Assembly (NCBI RefSeq): GCF_005280735.1
Contig: NZ_CP040077.1
Coordinates: forward strand, 2,294,001-2,358,000
Length of the DNA: 64,000 bases
Direction: 5' to 3'
DNA from: Trinickia violacea
Lineage (GTDB): Bacteria > Pseudomonadota > Gammaproteobacteria > Burkholderiales > Burkholderiaceae
Shown: positions 1 through 7,633 of the stretch, piece by piece
How positions within the stretch are numbered: position 1 is the stretch's first letter
Layout of the letters: each line of letters opens with the position of its first letter
Program-made: the position numbers and the translations under genes
The notes under the pieces: model-generated
What the model saw: only the letters and a program-made list of their open reading frames with translations
The model's database searches: none
Told to the model about the DNA's origin: nothing

Positions 1-55
1 CGCCGACAACCCGCTGCGCTCGCCCCTGCATCAGATCGCTTGAGATCGAAAGTAC

Positions 56-72
56 GTCGGTAAATTACCGAC
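56..72. repeat. 17-bp palindrome beyond the MFS stop
   Basis: Perfect inverted repeat GTCGGTAA-A-TTACCGAC, 8-bp arms around one base, 14 bases beyond the stop of the minus-strand MFS gene. It could be a weak terminator or a protein-binding site. No T-run follows on the minus strand, so a classical terminator is doubtful. Positions 1-55 hold nothing I can assign. Confidence 0.35.
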
Positions 73-85
73 TACGAACCTGTTG

Positions 86-1327
86 TTACCCCTCCGGTTG
101 CAGAATCCTTAAGGGAAATACACTGGCACCCACGCAGGCGATGCATAGTCCCACCGCACCCGCACCGATAAATGCCCAAGGAGTACCGAAGTGTTGGGCA
201 ATCCACGACCCAACTATCGGGCCGCCGACCAATGCACAAAGTTGTAGGCTACGTACCGTCGATGAAAGGACGCCAAGCATTTCTCGCGGCGATTCCGTTT
301 GCAGCGAGATTGAATAGGCCATCACGCCACCGGCATAACAGAATCCATTTAATAGCCATAACACACAAAGAACAGGCAAACTGAGCCGCTCATAGGAAAT
401 CCCTAGAATTCCTGCTGCGATGACAGTCATGCTGAATCCGCACAGAAACACCAGCATAACGCGAAATTCGTTCGTACGAACCAGCATCCGCTTCAGGACA
501 AGTGCACATGCAATTGCGCCAGCGGCGGTGCAACTGACAATTGTTCCAAAAGCACTGGCCGGAAGACCATGCTCTCGAAGCAAGAGGACCAGTATTGAAT
601 CATACAATCCAAGCGTAAGTGAAAGAGCAAGCATGAGAGTCAGGGTGACAGTGAAGCGCGGTTTTCCTAGGATGGTTTCCCAAAGCACTGGAAAATTTGG
701 CAGACGATTTCTGGCCTCATGATCTGCAGACTTCCATCCAATAGTCGAGCCAATTCGTACAGTACAACCCACCGACGCACAAGCCAGCACGGCTGTGAAT
801 AAAAATCCCCCTCTAGAATGAGAGACAACCGCCAAGGCTGCACCGAGCAACGGCGACGCAATTTTGGTACATTGATCAACTAATGAGGTTAATGTCGTCG
901 TCGATACAATCTGTTCGTCAGTTAGCAACCGCCGGACGAGAATTTGCTCGGCAGGCACACCACCCAGATTGCTGACGCCCTTTAGAAGTACCATAGTAAT
1001 AAAGAAGCTCTCGTTGGGTGCAATGGCAAGCAGAAGTGAGGTAATAAGCCTTCCGGTCGAACTCGCAAGCATGACGAGTGCTGGGGAATTTCGATCGGCC
1101 AAAACACCGATGAACGGGCCAAGCAGGAGGCCTGGTAAGCCATAAAGTGCAGCTGCGATTCCAAGGGTACGAGGCGCGGCATTATAGTTAAAAGAAAGCA
1201 CTGAAAAGATCAGCGTGAAGTCGATCCAAATCGCGATGGAGTTGAAAAGACGAGAGGCAAAGAATGAGAGGTAGCCTTGAACACTAAAAAGCGATCGCAT
1301 TGTTCTCATTTTATGCCGATCTCGCAT
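86..1327 (-). CDS. MFS permease of the repeat-peptide locus
   Basis: Predicted inner-membrane major facilitator superfamily permease of 413 residues, almost wholly hydrophobic with about 12 helices and a charged central loop near residues 195-215, as in drug or metabolite exporters. It is the last gene of a minus-strand set: repeat peptide, SagB-type dehydrogenase, carbamoyltransferase, permease. Its start at 1327 lies inside the end of the carbamoyltransferase frame (stop 1311-1313), so translation is probably coupled. ATG codons at residues 7 and 10 are alternative starts. The context suggests export of, or self-protection against, whatever the peptide locus makes; the substrate cannot be read from the sequence. 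Base composition is clearly more AT-rich than the window from 5700 onward, consistent with horizontal transfer. Confidence 0.75.
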   Translation of the reverse strand: MRDRHKMRTMRSLFSVQGYLSFFASRLFNSIAIWIDFTLIFSVLSFNYNAAPRTLGIAAALYGLPGLLLGPFIGVLADRNSPALVMLASSTGRLITSLLLAIAPNESFFITMVLLKGVSNLGGVPAEQILVRRLLTDEQIVSTTTLTSLVDQCTKIASPLLGAALAVVSHSRGGFLFTAVLACASVGCTVRIGSTIGWKSADHEARNRLPNFPVLWETILGKPRFTVTLTLMLALSLTLGLYDSILVLLLREHGLPASAFGTIVSCTAAGAIACALVLKRMLVRTNEFRVMLVFLCGFSMTVIAAGILGISYERLSLPVLCVLWLLNGFCYAGGVMAYSISLQTESPREMLGVLSSTVRSLQLCALVGGPIVGSWIAQHFGTPWAFIGAGAVGLCIACVGASVFPLRILQPEG

Positions 1328-2881
1328 CCTGATTATTCAAATAAAGCTTATTTTTAACAACAAAGCCGTCCAGCCCACTCTCCCTGGCATACCTTGCCAA
1401 GTCACTAGTCTTATTAATAAATCCGGCGCCATTGAAATTAAGCGATGTATTGCACAGGACGCCATATCCAGATATGCGCTCAAAAGCCTTCAATAATGAA
1501 TATATTTTTTGATTCTGCGACGAATCACCGTCTGAGGACGGGCTGAGCCATCTACATGGGTAATCGCTTGAAGTTGCGGATTCTGTACTTGTGAAAAAAA
1601 TAGCATGTGGGGGCTTGGTCGGCCGATTTTGAAAAAACGACCAGCACTTTCCTCCAGACAGATGGGGGCGATCGGCCTGAAGTTCTCCCTGCGTTTGATG
1701 ACGTTTAATCGGTCAAGCGTGTGCTTCGAGAATGGTGCGGCCAGAATGGACCGATTGCCAAGAGCTCGTGGACCTATCTCTGCCCGGTCTTGTGCCCACC
1801 CAAGGATTGCCCCTCGATGCAGAAGCTCCGCAATCTCGGAGAACACCATTTGCTTAAGAGCGAATCCTTCGATAACGTGTACATCGTCGTCGAACATTTG
1901 GCCAGCATATACGCTCCACTGAATCTTCGCGTCACCGGACAGGCGATGTTGGGCATCGATGGCTGTGCCTATCGCTGACCCAACGTCATTTGGGCAGGGG
2001 GGGACGAAAACATCGCTGAACAGTCCACTGTTTAGCCAGTTACTGTTCCAGTCACAGTTCAGTCCGCAGCCACCACTAATGAGAAGAGGAGCATTGTCTA
2101 GTACGAAGGGCCGTATCCGTTCGAGAAATGTGTCGAAGATTGTGTCCGACAAATGCTTTGCAACCTGCTTGAATTCAGGGCTTTCAACCCCTATGTTGAA
2201 ATATGGTGAAGACTGAAAGAGCGATTTATCCAGATAATCGAGAGCAGATGCCGGGTTTAGTATTGCATGTAGAAAGTCGTCCTCGACATGTGTCTTTGTG
2301 GCGCACCGTCCAAAGGCGGCCAGTGCCATCAGTTTTCCCGCATCGCCAAGCCTGACCTGACCACGACGCAGCATGAATGTCGGGTCTGCCACGCCATAGG
2401 CGAACGCGTAGCGGATACCGGGATCGGACATTACGTCACACAGCTTCGTAATGTGGACATTTCTGTCAATTCGATAGAAGGCGCCAATGTGTCCTTCCCA
2501 CACGAGTGCGTAACACGGCTGACCTTGCGGGAATGGAGACAGCCCATACGCACACATCAGATGAGACCGTTCATGTGATGAAGTGACAAACCTAACACGT
2601 TGTCCTAAAAAATTGATTTCCTTCTGCTGTGGTGGCTCTACGCCTATGTATCCAGCACCGATTTTTTGTCCACGCGGGTCAATCCCGGTAGCCCAACCAC
2701 TCAGTGCGATTACGTCCGGGATCCCATAAGTTGCTGATAGAGAATCGATTAGTAGTTCGGCACCAACTGGCGCGTAACGGGGCCGTGAGTCTTTTTCAGC
2801 CTCGTAGGAATATTTCAGAACGCGGTCTTCAATGCAGGAAATGTGACCGTCGTGGCCAGGTTTCAAGGCAAGAATAATCAT
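1311..2881 (-). pseudogene. NodU/TobZ-type O-carbamoyltransferase, frameshifted
   Basis: Member of the carbamoyltransferase family (NodU, CmcH, TobZ), which moves a carbamoyl group from carbamoyl phosphate through a carbamoyl-adenylate to a hydroxyl. Residues 1-330 hold the Kae1-like domain: HDGHIS near the N-terminus, the metal-site histidines in SSHERSH and the GGCGLNC segment. The C-terminal YrdC-like domain carries EIGPRALGNRSILA and FRPIAP. After HVDGSARPQTV (about residue 452) the frame drifts into IRRRIKKYIHY and stops at 1490. The expected continuation (DSSQNQKIYSLLKAFE, then CNTSLNFNG) is in the -1 frame and ends at 1311. Lined up with the family the residue spacing is exact if one base is missing near 1527-1529. 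Joined length is about 524 residues. Either a true pseudogene, a sequencing error, or a -1 recoding event. Starts 4 bases inside the upstream dehydrogenase gene (overlap 2878-2881). Confidence 0.75.
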
Positions 2882-3975
2882 TCAGAGCTTCCCCGCTGAC
2901 GCTCACGCATACGGTCAAGCGCACGCAGTGCTTCGGGCGCGAACGGAGTACCATTTCCGATTCCCGCGCCGAAGAAAAATAGTACTGATTCGCGCATTTC
3001 GTCAACTGCCAGCAACTTGTTGATTTCTCTATCGAGGAAATATCCAGTTAGCCAAGAGTCCAGTCCCAGTCCTGTAGTCACTAACTGAAAGGTTTGTGCC
3101 AGGCATCCGACGTCGAGTAGCGCGACCCTGTAGGCTCTCGAGTGTGGGTACTTCCACCACATCTTGTCGAAGCAGGATGTTACGAATACTCCAAAGGCTA
3201 AGTCCTTTGCAAACATTTGTGCGCATAGGAGGCTGCCTATGGTCTCGCCGTCGATGTCGGGAGTAACTAACGTTAGTTGGTGCGAGAACGATCGGTAATG
3301 GTATATGCCTGCTGCGAGCCCTTTTACGTTCAGTGCTACTAGATAAGCCTCACTTGGCTGAAGCGATCCTCCAGATGGAGATGTACGTCGATACCCTACC
3401 GGTAATAGACCAGCTTCCCGCATGTCTTGACGGGTATCGCCGTGGACCGCACCGAAAGTCCAATAGAGGGAATTGGCCACGGTCTGGAGCGTTACGGGAC
3501 TGGGGGTAAACGAGCGTGAAGTCTTGCGGGCCATTAGTGCATCCGCAAGTGTTGGAACAACTTCGAAATGTTTGTCCGGAGCAGGGAGGGCGATCGGATC
3601 GCCGTCGCGAGCATATCTGGTCTCTGGCACCTTATCAATGATTGACGCACAATACGCGACATACCCCTCGTAGCTGTCATCAACTGGTAGATTTGCGCCT
3701 TCGTCAAGGACGATCTGGGTACCAACATGGAATATGTGTGATAAGCAGTCCCAGCCCCATTTTTTGAAATCCCGGCCGTCTTCCTTGAAAATTCCACTGT
3801 TGGCGATATCCGAATCGACAGATGAATTCGATATCGCGGAGCCGTTCGAAATTTCCAGGATTCTCTGGATATGCTGATGTCCAATTTCGTATTGAGAGTG
3901 GGAGCTATAATCCCACAAAATCAGCTTTCCGTTAATTATCCTTACAAAGATAGTAGGGTCCTGCTTCAATGCCAT
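2878..3975 (-). CDS. SagB-type (ThcOx-like) dehydrogenase
   Basis: FMN-dependent dehydrogenase of the nitroreductase fold, SagB subfamily, 365 residues. Known SagB/ThcOx enzymes oxidise azolines to azoles during RiPP peptide maturation. Residues 1-115 form the small SagB N-terminal domain (KLILWDYSSHSQYEIG). The nitroreductase domain starts near residue 138 with the FMN-phosphate motif RKTSRSF and continues with SPSGGSLQPSEAYLV, IYHYRSFSHQL and a C-terminal FFFGAGIG. No YcaO cyclodehydratase lies in the window, so azole formation is not assured; another peptide or metabolite dehydrogenation is possible. Start ATG at 3975 has GGAGG ten bases upstream. It follows the repeat-peptide gene by 74 bases containing a stem-loop, and overlaps the carbamoyltransferase gene by 4 bases. 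Confidence 0.8.
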   Translation of the reverse strand: MALKQDPTIFVRIINGKLILWDYSSHSQYEIGHQHIQRILEISNGSAISNSSVDSDIANSGIFKEDGRDFKKWGWDCLSHIFHVGTQIVLDEGANLPVDDSYEGYVAYCASIIDKVPETRYARDGDPIALPAPDKHFEVVPTLADALMARKTSRSFTPSPVTLQTVANSLYWTFGAVHGDTRQDMREAGLLPVGYRRTSPSGGSLQPSEAYLVALNVKGLAAGIYHYRSFSHQLTLVTPDIDGETIGSLLCAQMFAKDLAFGVFVTSCFDKMWWKYPHSRAYRVALLDVGCLAQTFQLVTTGLGLDSWLTGYFLDREINKLLAVDEMRESVLFFFGAGIGNGTPFAPEALRALDRMRERQRGSSE

Positions 3976-4012
3976 GTCGCTCGCCCTCCCTTGAATACTA
4001 TTCGGCGCGAGA

Positions 4013-4032
4013 CGGTCGACTGAAGCCGACCG
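4013..4032 (-). promoter_or_regulatory. intercistronic stem-loop, peptide to SagB gene
   Basis: CGGTCG and CGACCG arms around an 8-base loop, between the peptide stop (4050) and the SagB-type gene start (3975). Such hairpins often let a precursor peptide be made in excess over its modifying enzymes by partial termination or mRNA stabilisation. Function is inferred. Confidence 0.4.
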
Positions 4033-4049
4033 CCTATATTGCCCACCCT

Positions 4050-4205
4050 TTATTTCAGGGGCGCACCGAGTGTGTTGTAGGCATCGTTGGACTGAAACGA
4101 CAGGGTTGGCTCGATCGCGATTTTTTGCATTACAGGCGCGGCAAGGCTGTTATATGCGTCATTGGACTGAAATGAGAGGGTCGGTTCGATGTTGATTTTT
4201 TGCAT
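4050..4205 (-). CDS. tandem-repeat candidate precursor peptide, 51 aa
   Basis: Short ORF of 51 residues that is two near-identical 25-residue units plus a final Lys. Unit 1 begins MQKINIEPTLSFQSNDAYN and unit 2 begins MQKIAIEPTLSFQSNDAYN; 21 of 25 positions agree. Start ATG at 4205 is preceded by AAGGA with an 8-base spacer; the open frame extends upstream to 4268 but that extension lacks a ribosome site. Each unit begins with its own Met, so the gene may have arisen by duplication of a 25-codon gene. No cysteine is present; Ser, Thr, Asn, Asp, Tyr are the likely modified residues. First gene before a SagB-type dehydrogenase, O-carbamoyltransferase and MFS permease, the position expected for a RiPP precursor or peptide scaffold. 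I recognise no named family. Confidence 0.65.
   Translation of the reverse strand: MQKINIEPTLSFQSNDAYNSLAAPVMQKIAIEPTLSFQSNDAYNTLGAPLK
4056..4205. repeat. two 75-bp tandem direct repeats
   Basis: Units 4131-4205 and 4056-4130 are imperfect direct repeats in register with the reading frame, including their start codons. Third-position differences are mixed with conserved amino acids, which suggests the duplication is not brand new and that the peptide sequence is under selection. Confidence 0.8.
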
Positions 4206-4297
4206 GATGAAAATCCTTAGTCTCAGATTAAGTGAATATATCGTGCGCCCAAATATCAATCGACGCATTCATATGTTATGGAGTGCTTAATTTGAGA

Positions 4298-4325
4298 TAA
4301 ATAGGGAAAATACTTAAGTAGTCAA
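4298..4325 (-). promoter_or_regulatory. candidate sigma-70 promoter for the peptide locus
   Basis: Read on the minus strand: TTGACT (4320-4325), a 16-base spacer, then TATTTA (4298-4303), about 90 bases before the peptide start. The IS5 insertion lies only 14 bases upstream and leaves the elements intact. The -10 match is moderate. Confidence 0.4.
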
Positions 4326-4338
4326 CCTAGTGTCGTTG

Positions 4339-5527
4339 CTAAGGAACCTCTGCACAACTCGGCTGCGGTTGCGCTTGCTATGAATCGTCGAGCCAGCGAG
4401 CATGTAGCACATGAAACAAACTGACCTTGGCCTGAACTTGTCGACGCGCAAGCGCGAATTCCTGGATGAGATGAACCGGGTGGTGCCGTGGGCCGATCTG
4501 GTGATGCTGATCGCCCCATATGCGCCGGAAGGCAAGCGCGGTCGTCCGCCGTTCGCGGTCGAGGCAATGCTGCGCATCCACTTCCTTCAACAATGGTTCG
4601 GCCTGTCGGATCCGGCGATGGAAGAAGCGCTGCACGACGTGCCGCTGTACCGCGAGTTTGCAGGGCTGGACAACTGGACGATGCGCTTGCCCGACGAGAG
4701 CACCATCCTGCGGTTTCGTCACCTGCTGGAGAAGCGCAAGCTGGCTGCACAGATTCTCGCGCTGGTCAATGACATCCAGCGCGATAAGGGATTGATGCTG
4801 CGCGCGGGCACGGTGGTGGACGCGACGCTGATCAGCGCGCCGAGTTCGACCAAGAACGCTTCGGGTGAACGCGACCCGGAGATGCATCAGAGCAAGAAAG
4901 GCAACCAGTGGTATTTCGGCATGAAAGCGCACATCGGCGTGGATGCCGAATCCGGGCTGTTGCACACGGTGCGTGGCACATCAGGCAACATCAGCGACGT
5001 GCTCGAAGCCAACAGCCTGCTGCATGGCGAAGAAACCGACGCGTTTGGCGATGCGGGCTATCAGAGCGTACACAAGCGCCCGGACGCCCGGGCCGGCGTG
5101 AACCGGCACGTGGCGATGAAGCCGGGGCGTCGCCGTGTTCTCGACAAAGGCAAGCCGCTTGACGCGCTCATTGATCAGGTCGGGCGAATCAAGGCCCGCA
5201 TCCGGGCCAGGTCGAGCATCCATTTCGAGTGAACAAGCGACAATTCGGCTACACCCAGGTTCGCTATCGAGGGTTGAAGAAGAACACCGCACAACTCATG
5301 ACCTTGTTCGCACTGTCCAACCTGCGGATGGCGCACGGCGCGCTGCTGGCGGCCGGAGTATGAGCGCGCTTCTCGCTCGTGCCGATGCCTGGCTCATAGC
5401 CCGCGAATGCCGCTCGGAGCCTGCCGGACAGCTTCGCTCTGGGCCGATAGGTCGGCATCGTGGCGCATTCAGCTCCCTGTTAAACGATCAAGCACACTCC
5501 ATTCGGGTTTGTGCAGAGCATTCCTAA
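4339..5527 (+). mobile_element. IS5-family insertion sequence with CTAA target duplication
   Basis: Element body 4343-5523 (1181 bp). Flanked by CTAA at 4339-4342 and CTAA at 5524-5527, fitting the YTAR 4-bp duplication typical of IS5-group elements. Imperfect terminal inverted repeats: left end reads GGAACCTCTGCACAA, right end on the opposite strand reads GAATGCTCTGCACAA (12 of 15 matching). Inside is one transposase frame (4411-5363), broken by a frameshift, then 160 non-coding bases before the right end. It sits just upstream of the repeat-peptide operon and marks the right edge of the AT-rich island. Confidence 0.8.
4411..5363 (+). pseudogene. IS5-family transposase, frameshifted
   Basis: DDE transposase of the IS5 type. 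The first frame (273 residues) has the N-terminal domain with RGRPPFAVEAMLRIHFLQQW, the first catalytic Asp in GTVVDATLI, and GDAGYQ with the second Asp. It then runs out of frame after IRAR at about 5210 and stops at 5230-5232. The family's C-terminal block (VEHPFRVNKRQFGYTQVRYR, GLKKNTAQL, LFALSNLRMA) continues in the +2 frame from about 5213 to a TGA at 5361-5363. A single missing base, AAGGTC read as AGGTC, explains the shift. The catalytic Glu region lies at the junction, so the enzyme is probably inactive unless this is a sequence error. Confidence 0.8.
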
Positions 5528-5564
5528 TGCCATTAAGATTGAAGAGGCCCAACGCACCGAAAGT

Positions 5565-5684
5565 GGTTCTGTCGCAATAAGGAATATTGCAATTTTATAA
5601 CCACCAAATATTGTGGTTTGATCATCAACTCGCACCGTTATCTGGTAGTTAAGTGAATTACGAATTCCTTATTGCGACAGAACC
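5565..5684. mobile_element. 120-bp MITE-like element with perfect 21-bp inverted termini
   Basis: Left end 5565-5585 begins GGTTCTGTCGCAATAA; 5664-5684 is its exact reverse complement. The 78 bases between are AT-rich and non-coding. No target duplication is visible at the borders. The first bases (GGTTCTGT) resemble ends of IS6-type elements, but the relation is only suggestive. The element provides a GTG (5653) that opens the frame of the following cupin gene. Confidence 0.65.
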
Positions 5685-5754
5685 CGGCGCCGGCCCACGC
5701 TACGAAACACTGATCCACCGTCACGTCGCGGACGCCACAGAACCGTCAGCACTT

Positions 5755-6339
5755 ATGTGCACTTTTCGTTCCATTGATCCCCAAAGGCCGGCCCGTCACG
5801 CAAAACATCAGCTCATCGAGCGATTCGGACTGATCCCGCATCCCGAAGGCGGCCATTACCGCGAGACGCATCGCGATCCCGCACGCGTCGCGAGGATCAC
5901 GGGCACAAACGACGAGCAACGCATCGTGACTAGCGAGGCTTCGCGTTCGGCCTCGACCTGCATCTACTACATGCTCTGCGACGGCGCGTATTCGGCGTGG
6001 CACCGCATCCGTTCGGACGAGATCTGGCATTTCTACGCGGGCGACCCGCTCGATGTGCACGTGCTCGATGACGCCGGGCAACTCGTCACGCACCGACTTG
6101 GCAACGCGCTGCTTCGCGATGACGCGGTTTTTCAGGCGGTCGTGCCGGGCGGGTGCTGGTTTGCCGCGGAATGTCCCGCTCTCGAGGGTGAGGCGGAGGC
6201 GGGTTTCGCGCTCGTCGGCTGCACGGTGGCGCCCGGGTTCGAGTTCAGCGAGTTCGAGCTGGCCGATGCCGATGCGCTGGTCGCCGCGCATCCGAGCCAC
6301 GCGGCGCTGATCCGGCGTCTCACGCCGCGCGTGCTGTGA
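5755..6339 (+). CDS. DUF985-type cupin protein
   Basis: Single-domain cupin of the DUF985 (cupin_5) family, about 194 residues from this start. Core motifs: LIERFGLIPHPEGGHYRETH, STCIYYML, WHRIRSDEIWHFYAGDPLDVH and VVPGGCWFAAE. The function of the family is not established; they are probably small soluble sugar- or metal-binding or isomerase-like proteins. The open frame reaches back to a GTG at 5653 inside the inverted-repeat element, which would add 34 residues unrelated to the family. ATG 5755 is preferred, although it has no clear ribosome site, so the native 5' end may have been replaced by the element insertion. Confidence 0.7.
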   Translation: MCTFRSIDPQRPARHAKHQLIERFGLIPHPEGGHYRETHRDPARVARITGTNDEQRIVTSEASRSASTCIYYMLCDGAYSAWHRIRSDEIWHFYAGDPLDVHVLDDAGQLVTHRLGNALLRDDAVFQAVVPGGCWFAAECPALEGEAEAGFALVGCTVAPGFEFSEFELADADALVAAHPSHAALIRRLTPRVL

Positions 6340-6421
6340 CGGGCTGGGCGTCGATGTGCTGCTTTGGCGGTGTTTCAGGAATGCGGGGCGGCTTTGATCC
6401 GCTTTTGATTCGCTAATCCAC

Positions 6422-6718
6422 CTAGCGCACCGGCGTTGACGCGTGCTCACCGACCACGGTCGTCCACGGCCTCACTTTCCAGCTCGTGACCAGCCCGTTG
6501 CGAACATACGGATCGCGAGCCACGAACGCTTCGGCAACCTCGGCCGATTCCCCTTCGAACAGCAGCACCGCACCGTCTACCGGGTCGGCCAGCGCTCCGG
6601 CCAGCAGCAGCTCGCCGCGCTCCACAGCCTGCCAAGCGAGCTCGAGATGTTCCGCACGATATTGGCCGCGACGTTCCAGATAATCGGCTGCGACCTCGTA
6701 CATCAGCAGGAAATGCAT
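6422..6718 (-). CDS. YciI family protein
   Basis: Small soluble protein of 98 residues with the YciI-like ferredoxin fold: N-terminal MHFLLMYEVAADYLERR, central GELLLAGALADPVDGAVLLF, and FVARDPYVRNGLVTSWKVRPW near the end. YciI-like proteins are dimeric and have an Asp/His pocket, but their reactions are mostly unknown. It lies alone, 42 bases before the GntR gene on the same strand, and may be co-transcribed with it. Confidence 0.8.
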   Translation of the reverse strand: MHFLLMYEVAADYLERRGQYRAEHLELAWQAVERGELLLAGALADPVDGAVLLFEGESAEVAEAFVARDPYVRNGLVTSWKVRPWTTVVGEHASTPVR

Positions 6719-6760
6719 GGGTTTTCTCCCGGTGGATGTGTTGACGCGCGTTTCTGTGGG

Positions 6761-7456
6761 TTATGACTCCGATCCCACCTGCATCACCGCGTCCCGCTTA
6801 TCGAGCAAGTGCTGCCGCAGAATTTCGGCGAGCCGCTTGCCGTCGCGCGTTTCGAGCGCCTTCAGCATTTCCTCGTGGTCGTGCACCGCGCTGTCCCACT
6901 TCTGCGCATGAAAGTTCGAACGAAAGCGCAGCGCCTGCAGCCGCCGGTTGATCGACATGTAGGTCTGGCGCAGCACCGCATTGCGCGCCGCTTCGTTGAT
7001 CCGGTTGTGAATTTCCTGATTGCGGCTGTAGTAGCCGGGCAGGTCGTTTTGCGCGCGGCACGCGAGCATCGCGTAGTGCAGCGCTTTGATCTCCGCCAGT
7101 TCGGCCGGCGTGATCCGCTGGGCCGCCAGTTCGCCTGAGAACGCCTCCAGGCCGCTCATGACCTCGAATGTCTCCCAGATCTCGGCGTCGGTCATCTTCG
7201 ACACCGTCGCACCGCGGTTCTGCGATATCTCGATCAACCCTTCAGCCGCAAGCACTTTCAACGCTTCGCGCAGCGGCGTGCGCGAAATGCCGAGCCGCTC
7301 GCACAACTCTCGTTCATTGAGCTTCATGCCCGGGGCAAGCACGCCTTCGACGATGAATTCGCGCAGATGGTCGACCACGGTGTCGTGCAGGCGCTGCCGC
7401 TCGACTTTCGGCAGGAGTCCCAGGGGCGCCGCAGCTTCGGAATTGGTGGATTGCAT
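6761..7456 (-). CDS. GntR/FadR-type transcription regulator
   Basis: 231-residue regulator. Residues 15-85 form the winged helix-turn-helix (GMKLNERELCERLGISRTPL, REALKVLAAEGLIE); residues 95-220 form the all-helical FCD ligand domain with conserved histidines (EIHNRINEAARN, HDHEEMLKALE) that usually bind a metal plus a small carboxylate. Start ATG 7456 has AAAGGA 8 bases upstream; the open frame reaches 7597 but the added 47 residues are not family-like. Divergent from the aminotransferase-MFS-oxidase genes, with a 16-bp palindrome between. The effector is likely glycolate, glyoxylate, lactate or a related hydroxy/keto acid, by context. Confidence 0.85.
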   Translation of the reverse strand: MQSTNSEAAAPLGLLPKVERQRLHDTVVDHLREFIVEGVLAPGMKLNERELCERLGISRTPLREALKVLAAEGLIEISQNRGATVSKMTDAEIWETFEVMSGLEAFSGELAAQRITPAELAEIKALHYAMLACRAQNDLPGYYSRNQEIHNRINEAARNAVLRQTYMSINRRLQALRFRSNFHAQKWDSAVHDHEEMLKALETRDGKRLAEILRQHLLDKRDAVMQVGSES

Positions 7457-7460
7457 GCAA
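7451..7460. promoter_or_regulatory. second GntR half-palindrome over the regulator start
   Basis: TTGCATGCAA palindrome overlapping the GntR start codon, sharing its core with the 7589-7604 site. Suggests autoregulation. Confidence 0.45.
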
Positions 7461-7588
7461 AATCCTTTATCTAATATTTCCGATATCTTACCGCAGGCCC
7501 CATTTTTCGCGCGGAAACCCGCGTCGGGAATACCCTGATCATATATCTCAAATTTTGCCTTTCCTCGCGTCGGTGTCGCTGATACAGT

Positions 7589-7604
7589 ATTTTGCATGCA
7601 AAAT
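7589..7604. promoter_or_regulatory. probable GntR operator, perfect 16-bp palindrome
   Basis: ATTTTGCATGCAAAAT lies between the divergent regulator (start 7456) and aminotransferase (start 7634), 29 bases before the latter. FadR-subfamily GntR proteins bind short palindromes of this size in such positions. Confidence 0.6.
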
Positions 7605-7633
7605 TCAATCGTGCTTCATGTGAGGAGAACAAA

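Noticed and set aside
2..43. Possible 3' end of a plus-strand gene (13 codons and TGA)
   Set aside because: GC-rich and in an open frame, but too short to identify and other frames are possible; not annotated.
1500..1512. Programmed -1 frameshift at the six-A run in the carbamoyltransferase
   Set aside because: Placing the shift there leaves 11 wrong residues before it; the family spacing fits a missing base near 1528 better. Not excluded.
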